From Cycas panzhihuaensis (taxonomy: Eukaryota; Cycadophyta), in NCBI GenBank assembly GCA_023213395.1, contig CM041465.1, positions 103,423,741 to 103,487,740 on the forward strand: 64,000 nucleotides of DNA, written 5' to 3'. The stretch's first letter is position 1, and each line of letters starts with the position of its first letter. The position numbers were made by a program, and so were the translations under genes. Shown here in pieces: positions 10,479-22,521 of this stretch. The notes under the pieces were generated by a model. The model saw nothing but the letters and a program-made list of their open reading frames with translations, was not told where the DNA came from and searched no databases.

Positions 10479-12790
10479 GCATGTAAAGCCAAAAATTTTA
10501 AAGTAATGAACAATGGGGGCTTGTCCTAACTACTTTCTATTAGGTGATCATCCTCCCTTTGATGGGCTAATAACATTGATATAATAGACAGTTATCTATA
10601 TGGCTTCGGCCCATAGGTAGGTAGGTATATTTTTGTATACCAACATAGCCCGAGCCATGTTCATGATTGTCTTATTCATGCACTCAGCAATTCCATTTTG
10701 CTATGGGGTACCTGCTGTTGTTGTTTGATGCTTGATGCTATTATCTCAAAGGTAACTTTTAAACTCATGTGAGGTATATTTGTCACCATTATCAATTCAA
10801 AGATATTTGAGTTGATAACCTGACTCCTTTTTAGTATGGGCTTTGAATTCTTTGAATACACGGAAGGCTTCATCTTTCTTGTGTAGAATAACTACCTATA
10901 CTTTTCTAGTGAAATCATCAATGAAAGAGATGTAATATAACTTGCCCTTCAGTGAAGGAATAGGCATTGATCCATATAGATTAGAGTGTACCAATAATAA
11001 TGGATGGCTTGATTTCCACTGACTTTTCAAAAAGGGTTGTCGATGAGATTTGACAATGATATAAGCTTCATATTTAAAGGGCTTAGAGGAGAACTTTGGA
11101 AGATTTAGAAGAGTATTAAAAATATCTCTAAGCCTATCAATGTAAACATGGCCTATACAAGTATGTCAAAGAGCTTCTAGCGACAATGTTAGATGGGTTA
11201 AGATGGAATTAAATGTAAACTCTTCATCAATATAAGGGCTTTGGGCATAATGGGCTTCAGAAGATAGAGAGTCATTCAGTCGAAAGAGTTTTCTAGAGAG
11301 ATGTCTAGTCAAGACCACTTGATTAGTTAGAGGATGAATGACCTAAAGAGTCTGGTCATTTGCAGTTACACTTAGATTAAATTCACGAGAAACAAGTGTG
11401 GATAAGGAGAGTAGGTTTTGTTTGAGATTGGGTATGTATAAGACATCAAGTAATGTAAAATCTTTTAAGCCTAAGAGTTTCGGGTGAATGTTACCAATTC
11501 CTTCAACAGATTGTTATGATTTATCATCCATGTGAACAACTCCTAGAATATTTGAATCAAATGTTTGATATAAACTACAATTGCACATCATATGTTGAGT
11601 TACTCCTATGTTCGTAATCCATTATCCATCAATTGAAGCCACACTATTTATAATTCCAATAGGGCTTGGCATTGGTGAAGGGAATTTAAAAGTGATATAT
11701 CTAATCAAGCTTCAAAGTATCTATTTGGTTGGTTAATGCCATTTGATGCTGAAGATTCCTTAATTCTTTAAAAGTATGTTTCTATAAAACCTACACCACT
11801 AAAGGATTCTTCACAAGTTTCTTCAACATTGTGAACTCCATATTTTGATTAGAACTTTGCCAACTTATAAGTGGTAGTTCTGCAGTCTTTTGCTAAGTAT
11901 CCTTTATGGTTACACCGATCACATATAATAGTTTGATTACCGGTCCCTAAAAAGGTACGAGTTTGTCCTAACTGTCTTGCTTTTTGTTGAGGTGGCCCTT
12001 CACCTTAAGACTGTCAAGGTTGTGACTGAGCTTTTGGTTGACCTTGTGGATGATTTCCCATATTTCTTCTTCTTCATCTTGCCTAGTTATTTCCTCTACC
12101 ATGAGAAGGACCTTGATTTTTTTTGTAATAAACTTCTTCTTCCACCCCAAAGATTGCATCTGGAAAAGAGTCAGAGGCTACAAAGTTGGTATCAAAGGTC
12201 TTATCAAATTCTATGAATTTCTCAGCAAGTGCTTCGAAGTTTAGTGTCTTCAATGTTCCACTAGATTGAAGACTTCCAAGCAAGTTTTTATAATTAGGGA
12301 TATGTAGACATGATTAGATCAAGAATTTCCAAGTGATACATAGGGTCTTAAAATCTTTATTAATTGCCTATTTTATTGGTCGAATGAGATTTATTATCTC
12401 ATGAACTCATCCCTTCTACATTTTTAATTTGTCATTTTCAAAATAAGATAAACAAATTCTAAATCTGAGTTGGTATCAAAATTCTTCTTGAGAACCTCAA
12501 GGACCTTCCAGGCTGTATCATGTTGCTTTTCATTTATCAAGTTATGCAAGGAGTGATCAGTAACCAAAAAAATTATATACGAATCTTTTCATCATCTATC
12601 TCCCATTGTAGTTTGGCTACAGCATCTATAGGAGTTATTGGGGTAGATCCACTGGAAGTAGGTGTTGTAGCTATTATAGGTATGATGGTTGTAAGCTGTA
12701 AATAGGCTCTCCAAAGGCCTTCATACTTTGTAGCATTTTTAACTCCAGTGTACCACAAATCTCAATTTTCTTTGCCTTTCAATATGCAAT
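10479..12790 (-). pseudogene. copia gag-protease-integrase coding relic
   Basis: Gag residues are readable around 12,760-12,080 (SSGSTPITPIDAVAKLQW; GSLQSSGTLKTLNFEALAEK). The zinc knuckle CDRCNHKGYLAKDC is at 11,923-11,882, with the histidine replaced by tyrosine. The protease shows WITNIGVTQHMMC near 11,620-11,580, where the canonical aspartate is asparagine. Integrase shows QNGIAECMNKTIMNMARAM near 10,690-10,630 and P-N-R-K..GQAPIVHYFKIFGFTC ending at the junction with the Tat-like LTR. Several stops and frameshifts are present, so no intact protein. Confidence 0.78.
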
Positions 12791-13154
12791 TGATATTCTG
12801 CTTGAATTAAGATGACATGATGATGATGATGAAGTAGAAGAGATGATAGAAGTATATGCCACTAATACGTGTGGCTAGTACACCTAACGCAGTAGGGATG
12901 AAGAAATGAATGCTATGATGAGAAGCAAGTAATGATTAAGTATTTTTCAACAACTATGAAAAATAAGTATAAGTAATGATATAAGAATGAGGTCTAATAT
13001 AGATCTAACAAAGAGTGGTGATGTGTCATGCCACTAGCCTCTAACTTAGGTCCAAATGTAGGTGAGGTTTTGATGCCTAAGGCTTCTAGTATACGATTAG
13101 GACCTTCACCCACAATACCCATACCTACGTTTAGTGATGAAATCTAAGTCATAG

Positions 13155-13430
13155 TGGAGCCCAGGTACTCTCAGTCCTCACCCAGTTTACCAGTGAGTAG
13201 CTATATACCTCCTCTAAAGAGTCAAACTATATGGCATATCCCACGGCTATGAGGGATATTAGACTGAGTTAATTTTAATCTTGCATTAAAGTTTTTAGTT
13301 TTCTTGGGTGGTTATCAGGATTATCCCTTATTATAGGTTATAGGTATGGCTAATGTGTCCCTCCACCACTATTCTGGTTAAGACTAGACCCAGTGTGAAA
13401 CTCACACTTCCCTTAAGGCCTAGACTTCGG
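13155..13430 (-). repeat. Conserved leader block of the copia family, second copy at 63,741-64,000 in opposite orientation
   Basis: The plus strand here (GTGAGTAGCTATATACCTCC, then GGCTATGAGGGATATTAGAC and CTATTCTGGTTAA) matches the reverse complement of 63,741-64,000 over about 260 bp. Both blocks lie roughly 1.2-1.6 kb inside the primer site of their copia element, in element-sense orientation, upstream of gag. No coding frame. Its role is unknown; a structured RNA leader or a spliced segment are possible. Confidence 0.72.
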
Positions 13431-14754
13431 CCAACTATAGTCTATTTCAACCAAGGCAAGTGTGCACACAAGTCAAGAATTGGCGGTATAAATCATACGG
13501 ATGAGATTCCTTTTAAGAATAATATAAGTTATTTTTGAATAACTAAAAACTGAAATGGAAAGTTGCCAAATATGCTTACTTATATTTCATGCTTACTTTG
13601 TTGTTGTTATTACTTTTATGATGCTTTATGCTATGTATGCAAATAGAAAAAGCATGCTCGATTTAGTAGGGAAATTGAATGTTGCTTCTGATCCAAGGTT
13701 TTCGTTGCTTTAGTACAATGTTTCTAAATATGCTTTTAAAATTTTTAATACAAAAGCCACAATGGATTAAAAAATAAATTAACTTACTGCTAAAATACTG
13801 ATTTTTCTAAATCTAAATGCATGTTATTTTGCCTTATTTTATGATTTTTTTATAAAATTTATAAATAATGATAAATGGGCATAATTTTTTAAAAATTACA
13901 AATATGAAGGCCTAAATGATGGGATCTAAATTTATGCCAAAAGGAAAAAGTGTTCAGAATATTATTTTTAATAGAGTAATAAAGTCAGACTTTTGAAAAG
14001 GCATAAAATATTTTTGCCCAAAAAAGCACAAAAGTAAAATCCTACCAGATCTACTATCTCAAAATCTAAACTTCAATATGTTAAAAGTTATGTCTTGACA
14101 TGTACATCAACTTTTTCTTCTACACCATCTCCAAAATTAGCCAAAAAATTACCCAAAATGCCCTCGCAATATCTTTTGTGGAGTTGAGTAGGCAAGTTCA
14201 GCATCCGTGAGAAAACTGCATAGTTGTCACTAAATAGTGGATGAAATTTAATAAGATTTATCTTAAAATGATCCTAAGATATAAATCTACCATATCCCTC
14301 AATAAAACTTTTAGATTTTTAGTTTATAATTAAAGAATTTCATTGGAAAAAGTGCATTAAGTTACTTATCCACAAAATTTACCCTTTTATCTCAACCAAA
14401 ACTTATTGTTTGAGGATGAATCTAAAGTTAATCTAGAAGATAAAAATGATCCTCTAGCCAAGGTGACCCTTTATGCCAAATTTCATCAAAATTTGAGATG
14501 GTCAAATTTTTCATAAAATTGTAGGCCTTTAATGTTTCTAGGAATGTTCTAGTAATTGAACAGCTTCGAAAACCTATATTTTTTGCCTCTGAAATTCTAC
14601 ACACATATAAAAAGTAGCAACATATAAATCACTATAATGTTAAGCTATCAAAATATTAAAAATGATAAATGCACTCTTAATACTTCACATTAAAGGGGAA
14701 TGAGAGGCAAAATGACTCCATGCAAGTAGAATGGAGTGAATAAATCCCCTTTAA

Positions 14755-14766
14755 GCTTTGATACCA
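14755..14766 (-). other. copia primer-binding site (tRNA-iMet type)
   Basis: The minus strand reads TGGTATCAAAGC, one substitution from the common copia primer site TGGTATCAGAGC that pairs with initiator tRNA-Met. It directly adjoins the LTR end. Confidence 0.8.
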
Positions 14767-15101
14767 CATAAAGGAATGATAGATCTAGGGAATAAATCAC
14801 TCACATGCACACAATGACAATGGAAAATGAAAAAGAGATGAAACAAGATATGAGAGCTAAGCTTAGAGGTGAGAATGAATAATGACTCCCTCCATGAGAT
14901 TTCGCCTTTTATTATTGAGGGTAAGCATTAGGGTTAGGATTTTCCTACCTAATGACATGAACCCAAAATTGCATATAAATGCACATAAAGTACATCTCAT
15001 TAAAAGATTAATGCTAAGAATATATCATAAGGTCACATAATTAATCTACACAAATGACCTTAATATATTAACCTCTTTTTAAATGCCCCTATAATCTTTC
15101 A
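14767..15101 (-). repeat. 5' LTR of the interrupted copia element
   Basis: About 335 bp on the minus strand, starting near TGAAAGATTATAGGGG and ending CCTTTATG at the primer site. It shares scattered blocks with 62,234-62,533, such as CATGGAGGGAGTCATT against CAATGGAGGAGGCTCATT and a GGTTAAT..AAGGTCATT stretch near the start. The outer boundary is approximate. Confidence 0.6.
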
Positions 15102-17459
15102 TTTTTATTTATTATGGTTGTTCTTCATGATTATGATTCTATACCATTCCTTACTTATTAACATTCAAGTAAGGTACTCTTCACCTATGATTCAATTTCT
15201 TTATTCTTATAATTACTTATTTTGTTAAATTAATTTTCTTAAATATTCTTTTATTTATTTCTTATCTTCTTACTTACTTATTTCATCAGTTTGGTGGCTC
15301 TATTGAGTAACTATTAATGACCTGTACACAACCTTATTTAGATCTTAAGACAACCTTGCTTCATCTTAATATATATTTTATTTCAAATTTCTTTCTCTAA
15401 TGGTTAATAGGTTCTTGGTAATTATCTTTATGATATTTTCTTGCATGTAGAAGAAAGGAAATAATTAATATATACTTGCATCAATAATGACTCATCATCA
15501 AGAAAAGTCATATATTAAATGATAAATTATCTAAGAGTCATTATTAAAAAATTTTAATTCACTCAAATACTCTATTAAAATATCTAAACATATAATAGAA
15601 ACATAATAATAAATCATGAGGAATATGTACACAAATTTAAGATATGATCAACATATATCAATATCAAATATAATCAAATATTAATAAGTATTATCCCAAG
15701 AGATACTAAGATTTATACATGGAAAACTCAAGGAAAAACCATAGGAGAAGGTTCAAAGTATCACTCCTCTATATTATAATTTCTAAATGAACTCCTTTCT
15801 TAAGTTCTCAAGTGATATGTATACATATTTATAGGTATAATTATCTCATGATGAGCTTATCGCATATAAGAGCCTTTGATCTTCTAATAGGAAGTTACAT
15901 TAATAATTGTACTTTTCTCATGCTTTATGATGTTTTGTATGGTCTGTGTGAGACTACTACATTACATTAAATATTAGATATTTGAAAACTTCAGATATTT
16001 CAATACCCTTCCTTAATATTTAATGTCTTGAAATCTATAATTATCATGTCTTTATCATACTCATATTTGAATCTATAAATCTTGTACCAAAATATATAAT
16101 TAAACTGAATAACTAGATCACTTATAACCTAAAAATCATTCTAAAATTTATCTTTATCATGCTTATCTCATACAAGCAAATTCTATCAACAATGAATCTT
16201 ATCAATTATAATGAAGTATATACAATCAACCACTTATAAAATCTTGTCAAGCATTATTAATCAACCATAAAATAACTACAATTCATGACTCTTAATTTTT
16301 TTATAATATATAATTTTTTTTTCCTTATTAACTTCGTATCTTTACTTGTAAAGCTGTAACAACCAATAGTGTCAACTCTATCATTTTAAAAATCTCATAA
16401 ACTAAAATAATTATTAATGTCAATATAAAATAAAAAACCATCTACTAAAATATATGTAACCAACCTCTACAATTACTAGTTTTATAGGATGTAATGTCTA
16501 TACGTGGTTCATCAATATATAAAGTAAAATAATAAAAGAACACTAGTTATTATGCTAATATGCTATACAAGAGTAGTATCATTTTGTGTCATCTCTTGCA
16601 TACAAGAAAACTTATGTGTTAACTCCATTAGCACTTATGAATATATTTTTGTAGCTTTTATTTTCCAACCAATTAATCTCATCAATAAACTAAATTAACC
16701 AATTCTAATAATAAGGAGTACCACCTAACCAAGTCAAGTTAGTTATAATAAGGTAACATAAAGAAAATATATTCCCATGCCTATTGTTATACATGGCATG
16801 TTAGATTCCTTACTAATAAATGCATATTAGTTAGACTCCTCAATTGTTAAATCTAGGTTTGCCTAAATAATCAATATATGAAACTTTTTTATATCTCATA
16901 ATAGGTGGAAATATCTCAACATCATAAATTTAATCTTCATTCAATAATCTCACAACATTCAATAATATAATTAGCAGCATCCTTATCAAGTCAAATCATG
17001 TAATATAATAGGTAATTTCATCAATTATTTGTCAAATTTACTTGATTAGTAATAGCTAACCAATACATAAAATGTGCAAGGTGCCTTAAGGGCATTTTAT
17101 TAATTATTCTAATATGGAATTATCTCATGTATCTCATACACAATATTAAATAGGTTCCCACAACTTTAATTTTGATCCTTAAAATATCATAAATGAGCCT
17201 TAAATATATCACTTTTTATTAAATTTTATCTAAATTTATTTTCACTCTCATTATTAATGATCCATTTCTATTGACATGCATTTCAAAGCTTCAAAATCTT
17301 CAAAACATTCCAAATCATAACTCAAACTACTTAAAAATTATAACTTTTATTATATCAAAGTCAACTTGCTCAACTTTACCTATTAAAAACTTAATGATGT
17401 AATCTCTAAGATATGCCTTATGATAAACACATCAATATTTTGGCTAATTTTGAATATTG
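15102..17459. other. AT-rich region without recognisable gene
   Basis: No credible coding frame. At 15,717-15,755 there is a stretch (TTTATACATGGAAAACTCAA and a following AAAAACCA..GGAGAA) that resembles 40,770-40,815, as if both were old LTR or leader remnants. Near 17,160-17,210 an ATCATAAATGAGCCTT block recurs at 39,728-39,772. This may be the decayed 3' part of the Ty3/gypsy element whose integrase lies at 17,460-18,015. Confidence 0.4.
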
Positions 17460-18015
17460 ATTGTATACCCCTAAAATTAACATAATTAGTTAGTTAATTG
17501 ATAACCACCATGATTGCATTCTTTTCTTTTGAGTTTGATAACCTTGTCATAATGTCCATAAATATTTTTTGCCATTTCTTCTTTAGAATATGTAATAGTT
17601 GTAACGAGTTAGGGTACTTAACTATTCCTAACTTGCCTCTTTTATAAATATCATATTTAGCTACAAACTAATGGAAGCCCTTTTTAATTAATCTCTAAAA
17701 GAAATATTACTTAATGTTTATATATTTTTTATCTAACCCAACATGACTAGTAGTAGGGGTAGAGTGACATTCTTGACGTATATTTCCTTTAGGTGTCAAT
17801 TTGGGTACTAAGTAAATTTGATCCTTATAACGCACTATGTTATTTTTCTATTAATATCTCTTATCTTATATTTGTAGATTATTTTATGCTTATTGAATCA
17901 TCATTTAGGTTGTTAGATATTTTTGTATTATTGTTGTATTATGGTGACCCATATAAGAGTTATTATAAACATAGTAGATAATGACGATCCATTGTCTTTT
18001 CAAGATAGAGCTTTT
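17460..18015 (-). pseudogene. Ty3/gypsy integrase relic (zinc-binding region and start of catalytic core)
   Basis: On the minus strand, allowing frameshifts and stops, the order is: an ADALSRK-like linker (KALS.KDNGS) next to 18,015, then LVPK..PKGNIRQECHSTPTTSHVG typical of the H-H-C-C region, FVAKYDIYKRGK, then LQLLHILKKKWQKIFMDIMT and LSNSKEKNAIMVV, which corresponds to the start of the integrase core (W..I.MDF..GLP..K....I.VVVD). The second zinc-binding cysteines are lost. Further core motifs are not readable. The copia element at 18,021 is inserted directly upstream. Confidence 0.7.
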
Positions 18016-18020
18016 ATAAT

Positions 18021-18310
18021 TGTAGAATAGTTAGGGACAAAGTAGAACAATGTTAATCCATATTACTAAAAAAATTAACAAATATCTAATGTACAGTGGT
18101 GTTAAATAACACCAATGAATAATTCACCTCAAATATATAGTCAAGACATTGGGAGGGAGCCTGACATCAACTAACGTTTTTTTTTTAATTAAAATAATAA
18201 AATAATATGTACATTTTCCTAAGTTAGTTGTAAATAGTTGAAGGCAGCCATGTGGATTCCCAAATCCACAATACATACTTTTAATAAAATGAATGTTATA
18301 TATGTTAACA
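18021..18310 (-). repeat. 3' LTR of the copia element
   Basis: Begins TGTAGAATAG and ends GTTAACA on the plus strand. Matches 25,032-25,321 along its length, including the AATGTTAATCCATATTACTA and AATTCACCTCAAATATATAG blocks. A weak purine-rich stretch adjoins it at 18,311-18,321 on the minus strand. Confidence 0.92.
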
Positions 18311-21300
18311 TTCTACCCTATAATATTCATTTTGTATAACTATAAGCTTATCTCTAAATTTATGGAACTTAACTTTCCCAAGTATCTTTGTAAAGATGTT
18401 TGCTATCTGATCTTCTATGCTACAATAAACCAACTTTATTTCTCCTGATTAGACAAGTTCTCAAATGAAATGATGTTGTATCTCAATGTGTTTAGCTCTT
18501 TTATGAAAAATCATATTACATTTCATTTGAATAGTGCTCTAATTATCACACCATATTTTAGTAGGACTATCCTATTTCAACTAGAGATCACAAAGTAGAT
18601 GACATACTCAAACTATTTCATATGCACCTAATACTACTACTTTATACTCTACTTCAGTTGTGGATAAGGAGATGGTATTCTTCTTTTTAGTACTCCATGT
18701 AATAACTATTGTACCTAGATTGAAGGTGTATCTAGAAGTAGACTTTCTATCATTAACATCATCTCCCTAATCAAAATCTATATACCTAATCAATTTAAAA
18801 TTTGATGAAGGTTTGTAATGTAGCCCATAGTGTGTTATGCTCTTTAGATACCTTAAAATACATTTAACTACTTGCCAACATGTAAATTTTGGATCTTGTA
18901 TAAATCTTAATACAACACTAACTGCATGCATGATATCTGGTCATATTGATCTCAAGTATATTAGGCTTCCATTCAATTATCTATATAGTGTAGGATCAAT
19001 ATAAGGAGAATCATTAAGCTTGGATTGTTTGATTCCAACTTCTGATGGTGTGAACAAGGCTTTACAATCATTCATCTTAAACTTTTGGAGTAACTCCAAG
19101 GTATATTTCCTTTGGGAGATAAAGATACCATCATCATCTTGCCACACTTCTAATCCTAGGAAGTAATGCATTAATCCTAAGTTTGTCATATTGAACTCTT
19201 TGCACATGTCATCCTTGAATTTCTGAGAAAGGTGGGAGTCATTTCCTACATAGACCAAATCACTAATATAAAGTCCCATAATCAATATGGAATCTCATTT
19301 GATTTTAATATACAGATGTAGATCTGATTAGGTTCTTTTAAATCCTTAATCTCTGAAATGTTTATCTATCCTAAAGTACCATGCTCTAGGTGCTTATTTT
19401 AAACCATACAGTGCCTTTTTAAGTTTATACACTTTATTCTCTTCCCTTCTAACTTCAAAACCTTTTGGTTGTTAAATATATATTTCTTCTTTAATGTAAC
19501 CATTGAGAAAGGCGCTCTTAACGTCTATTTGATGAACATCCCAATATTTTTGGGCTATTAGACTTAACATCATATAAATAGTCTCCATTCAAGCAACATG
19601 ACTAAAGGTTTCATTATAATCTATGCCTTCTCTTTGTATATATCCTTTGGTAACAAGTCTAGCCTTATGTTTGTTAATAGATCTATCAAATCTGAACTTG
19701 GTCTTATAAACCCATTTAGTTCTAATGGTAGTTTTATTAAGAGGAAGATCAATGAGTTCCATATATCATTTTTCACTATAGAATTATACTCCTCTTCCAT
19801 AGCTTTTCTCCATTCATCATGACTATCTACCTCTTCAAAGATGTGAGTCTTATGGACTTCCATTACTTGGCTCATAAGGATGAAATTGATTTGATTTAAA
19901 TGAGTAGATCTCTTATCAAAGTTATTGTCTAAAATGTTATTTAAGCAATGACTTCTTTGAACCCATTTGGGAAACCTTTGAGATTATGTGGAGATTCCCT
20001 CATTACTTGGCCTTGATATGCTAATATTTTACCTTGAATCCTATCTAGGTGGCATATATATGGACCTAGGAGATGAGTCAAAGTTAATCATAACATTCTT
20101 GCCTTTATCTTAGACACAATCTGATTGATAATAGTCATCCTCTTTGAATACAATATCTCTGCTAGCAATAACCTTTCTTCCCTTTAAATCATATATCTTA
20201 TATGATTTTGACATATCATTATACCCAATAAATATGCACTTAGTACTCTTGTCATCAAGTTTAGTCCTTTTTTATTCTAGAATATGGGTATCAGCTATGC
20301 ATCCAAATATTCTCAAGTAATGAATATTAGGTTTGTAATCACTCTATATTTCTTCTAGTGTCATCCACCTAAGGGCTTTAGTGGTACACCTATTTAGGAG
20401 GTAAACTATAATGTGGATAGCTTCTACCTAAAACTCTTGTTCTAATTTATTTTCTTAAAGTATACACCTAGCCATTTTAACTATGGTATGATTTTTATAT
20501 TCAATAATCCCATTTTGTTGTGGAGTGTAGGGGTTTGTGTATTGCCTTCTAATATCATGGTATATATAATAAACATTAAATTCATTAGAAATAAACTCTC
20601 TTATATTATTTGATCTTAGGAAAAGTATCTTATGTCTACTTTGCTTCTCCATAAAGGTTTTGAAATCTACAAATCATTGAAATATATCTGACTTAAATTT
20701 TAGAAAATAAACCCAAGTCTTTATTATATAATCATCAATGAAGGTGAGGAAATACTTTGTACCAACTAGGGATGGGACATCCACTAAACCACAAAGATCT
20801 ATGTAGATTAATTGATGTGGCCTCTTTGCTCTATAACTTTCATCAAAAAAATATTCTCTCTATTGCTTGCCTAGGAGGCATCCCTTATGAATATCCTTAT
20901 CGACTTTAATTTATGGTAGTCCTTCAACTATATTTATTCTCTTCATAAGGGCTAAGCTTCCATAGTTTAGGTGGATAAACCTTTTATGCCATATGTTACT
21001 ATCTATATTGATTATTATCTTCAATATATAGTTGTCTGAAGGAATTATAACTAATTTGGAAAGTCTATCTTTTGTTATTTTTTCTTTGGAAATAACAACT
21101 TTATTTTTCCTTTTGTCCTTAATAATACATTTACCATTATCAAATACAACCTTATAGTCTTGTTCCATCATCTGTCCCATAGATAGAAGATTTTTCTTAA
21201 GAGCTGGAATACAGAGAACATCATCAAGGTATCTATTTTCTCTAGAATCTATTGTGATGATAACTTTACCCCTTCTAATAGATTCATATAATGTATCATC

Positions 21301-22521
21301 ACCAAATACAATTGCATCCTTCTTAGACCTATCAATGTTTTGAAATATCTTTTCTTTATGTTCCACATATGTGGAGTAACTAGAGTCTATATATAAAAAA
21401 TCTTCTTCCTTTTCATGGGTAATAAAGCTTGATAAAAATAGGTGATCATTCTCTCTATTTTCAATGACTGCATTAGCATTACCTCTTATTAGAGGGCCAT
21501 TTTTAACAAAGCACCTATCTTTAGTATGGCCAACTTTATGATAAAATGTACAATGGATTAGACTCCTACTTCTAGGGTTTCCTATATCAATAAAGGGTTT
21601 ACTTCCCATTTCTAAGTATGGCTTGATTATCTCTTTATCTATTACTTGGATAATTAAAGTTGGGCCTTTAAAAATTGTTATGATCTTAGCAATTTTGATA
21701 ACATTAGCTTGATTCTTGATGCCTTTTTTAACTTTAATATCTATATTGACTTGGATATCTTTGATTGGCTCCTTGATTCCTTTGATGAGGAGCTTAGTAT
21801 CTAGGATGATACTCATGGTGTATCTCTTGTCTAGGATTCTTGTGTCTCCCCTTAGGAATTGGTTCCTTGATCTTGAACTTTTATCTTGGGTATTAGACTT
21901 GATCCTAACATTTATTGCAAAGGCATATTTTAAGGATTTATTTGTGCTTTTCTTCTCTTCAATATCCATTAACATAGCACTCAATTATTCAATCTTCAAT
22001 GTACTTAGGTCCTTAAAAACTTCTATACTTTTAGTTACAATCTCAAACCTTTTGACTTCACCAACACACTTAAGTATCCCTTCAATAACCCTTTGTTCAA
22101 CAAGGGTTTCTCCAAAGGATCTAATTTGATTCATAAGGTCTGGAACCTTTGTTATAAATTCATTAATAGTCTCATTAGGTATCATCCTTAAGTTTTTAAA
22201 TTTTCACCTTAATATTTAGAGTTTTGATAAGGCTACACCTTCATAGATAAACTGTAATATATCCCATACCTCTTTAGACTTTGATGTCTTAATAACCCTT
22301 GGAAAGATATGGTCTTTTAAAGTACAAAAAATCAATATTAAAGCTTCATTGTCCTTCTTTGTACATTCTTTAAATACTTGCTTTTCTACTTCAATGGCTT
22401 TTTGACCAAGTTCTATATATCCTATCTTTATAATGTCCCATATAGCTTTAGGAATGAGGATGGGTCTCATCCTCCTAATACAATTTAAAAATTTTAATAT
22501 ATTAAACTTGGGAATAATCAT
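18311..22521 (-). pseudogene. copia gag-pol polyprotein relic
   Basis: Starts at ATG 22,521 (MIIPKFNILKFLNC). Gag continues to about 21,600 with DIIKIGYIELGQKAI and VPDLMNQIRSFGETL segments. A broken zinc knuckle lies near 21,560-21,510 (second cysteine is tyrosine). The protease site reads LYIDSSYSTYVEHK in place of DSGCS.HM. GAG-pre-integrase is LLSMGQMMEQ..WHKRFIHLNYGSLALMK (21,180-20,915). Integrase shows YTNPYTPQQNGIIEYKN (about 20,570-20,510). RT shows LYISDLVYVGND and LGLMHYFLGLEVWQ (19,280-19,140), so the catalytic YVDD is YISD. RNase H shows STTEVEYK and CDN..T (18,660-18,560). Stops break it throughout. It is not functional. Confidence 0.85.

Larger units (their letters stand above)
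10479..15101 (-). mobile_element. 5' part of a Ty1/copia element, interrupted by the Tat-like element
   Basis: Minus-strand order: LTR (15,101 to 14,767), primer site TGGTATCAAAGC (14,766-14,755), a long leader, gag, zinc knuckle, protease and integrase. The coding sequence runs up to the LTR start of the Tat-like element at 10,478, where it stops within integrase. RT, RNase H and the 3' LTR are therefore expected left of the window, beyond the whole Tat-like insertion. LTR and leader are related to those at 62,234-64,000. Confidence 0.75.
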
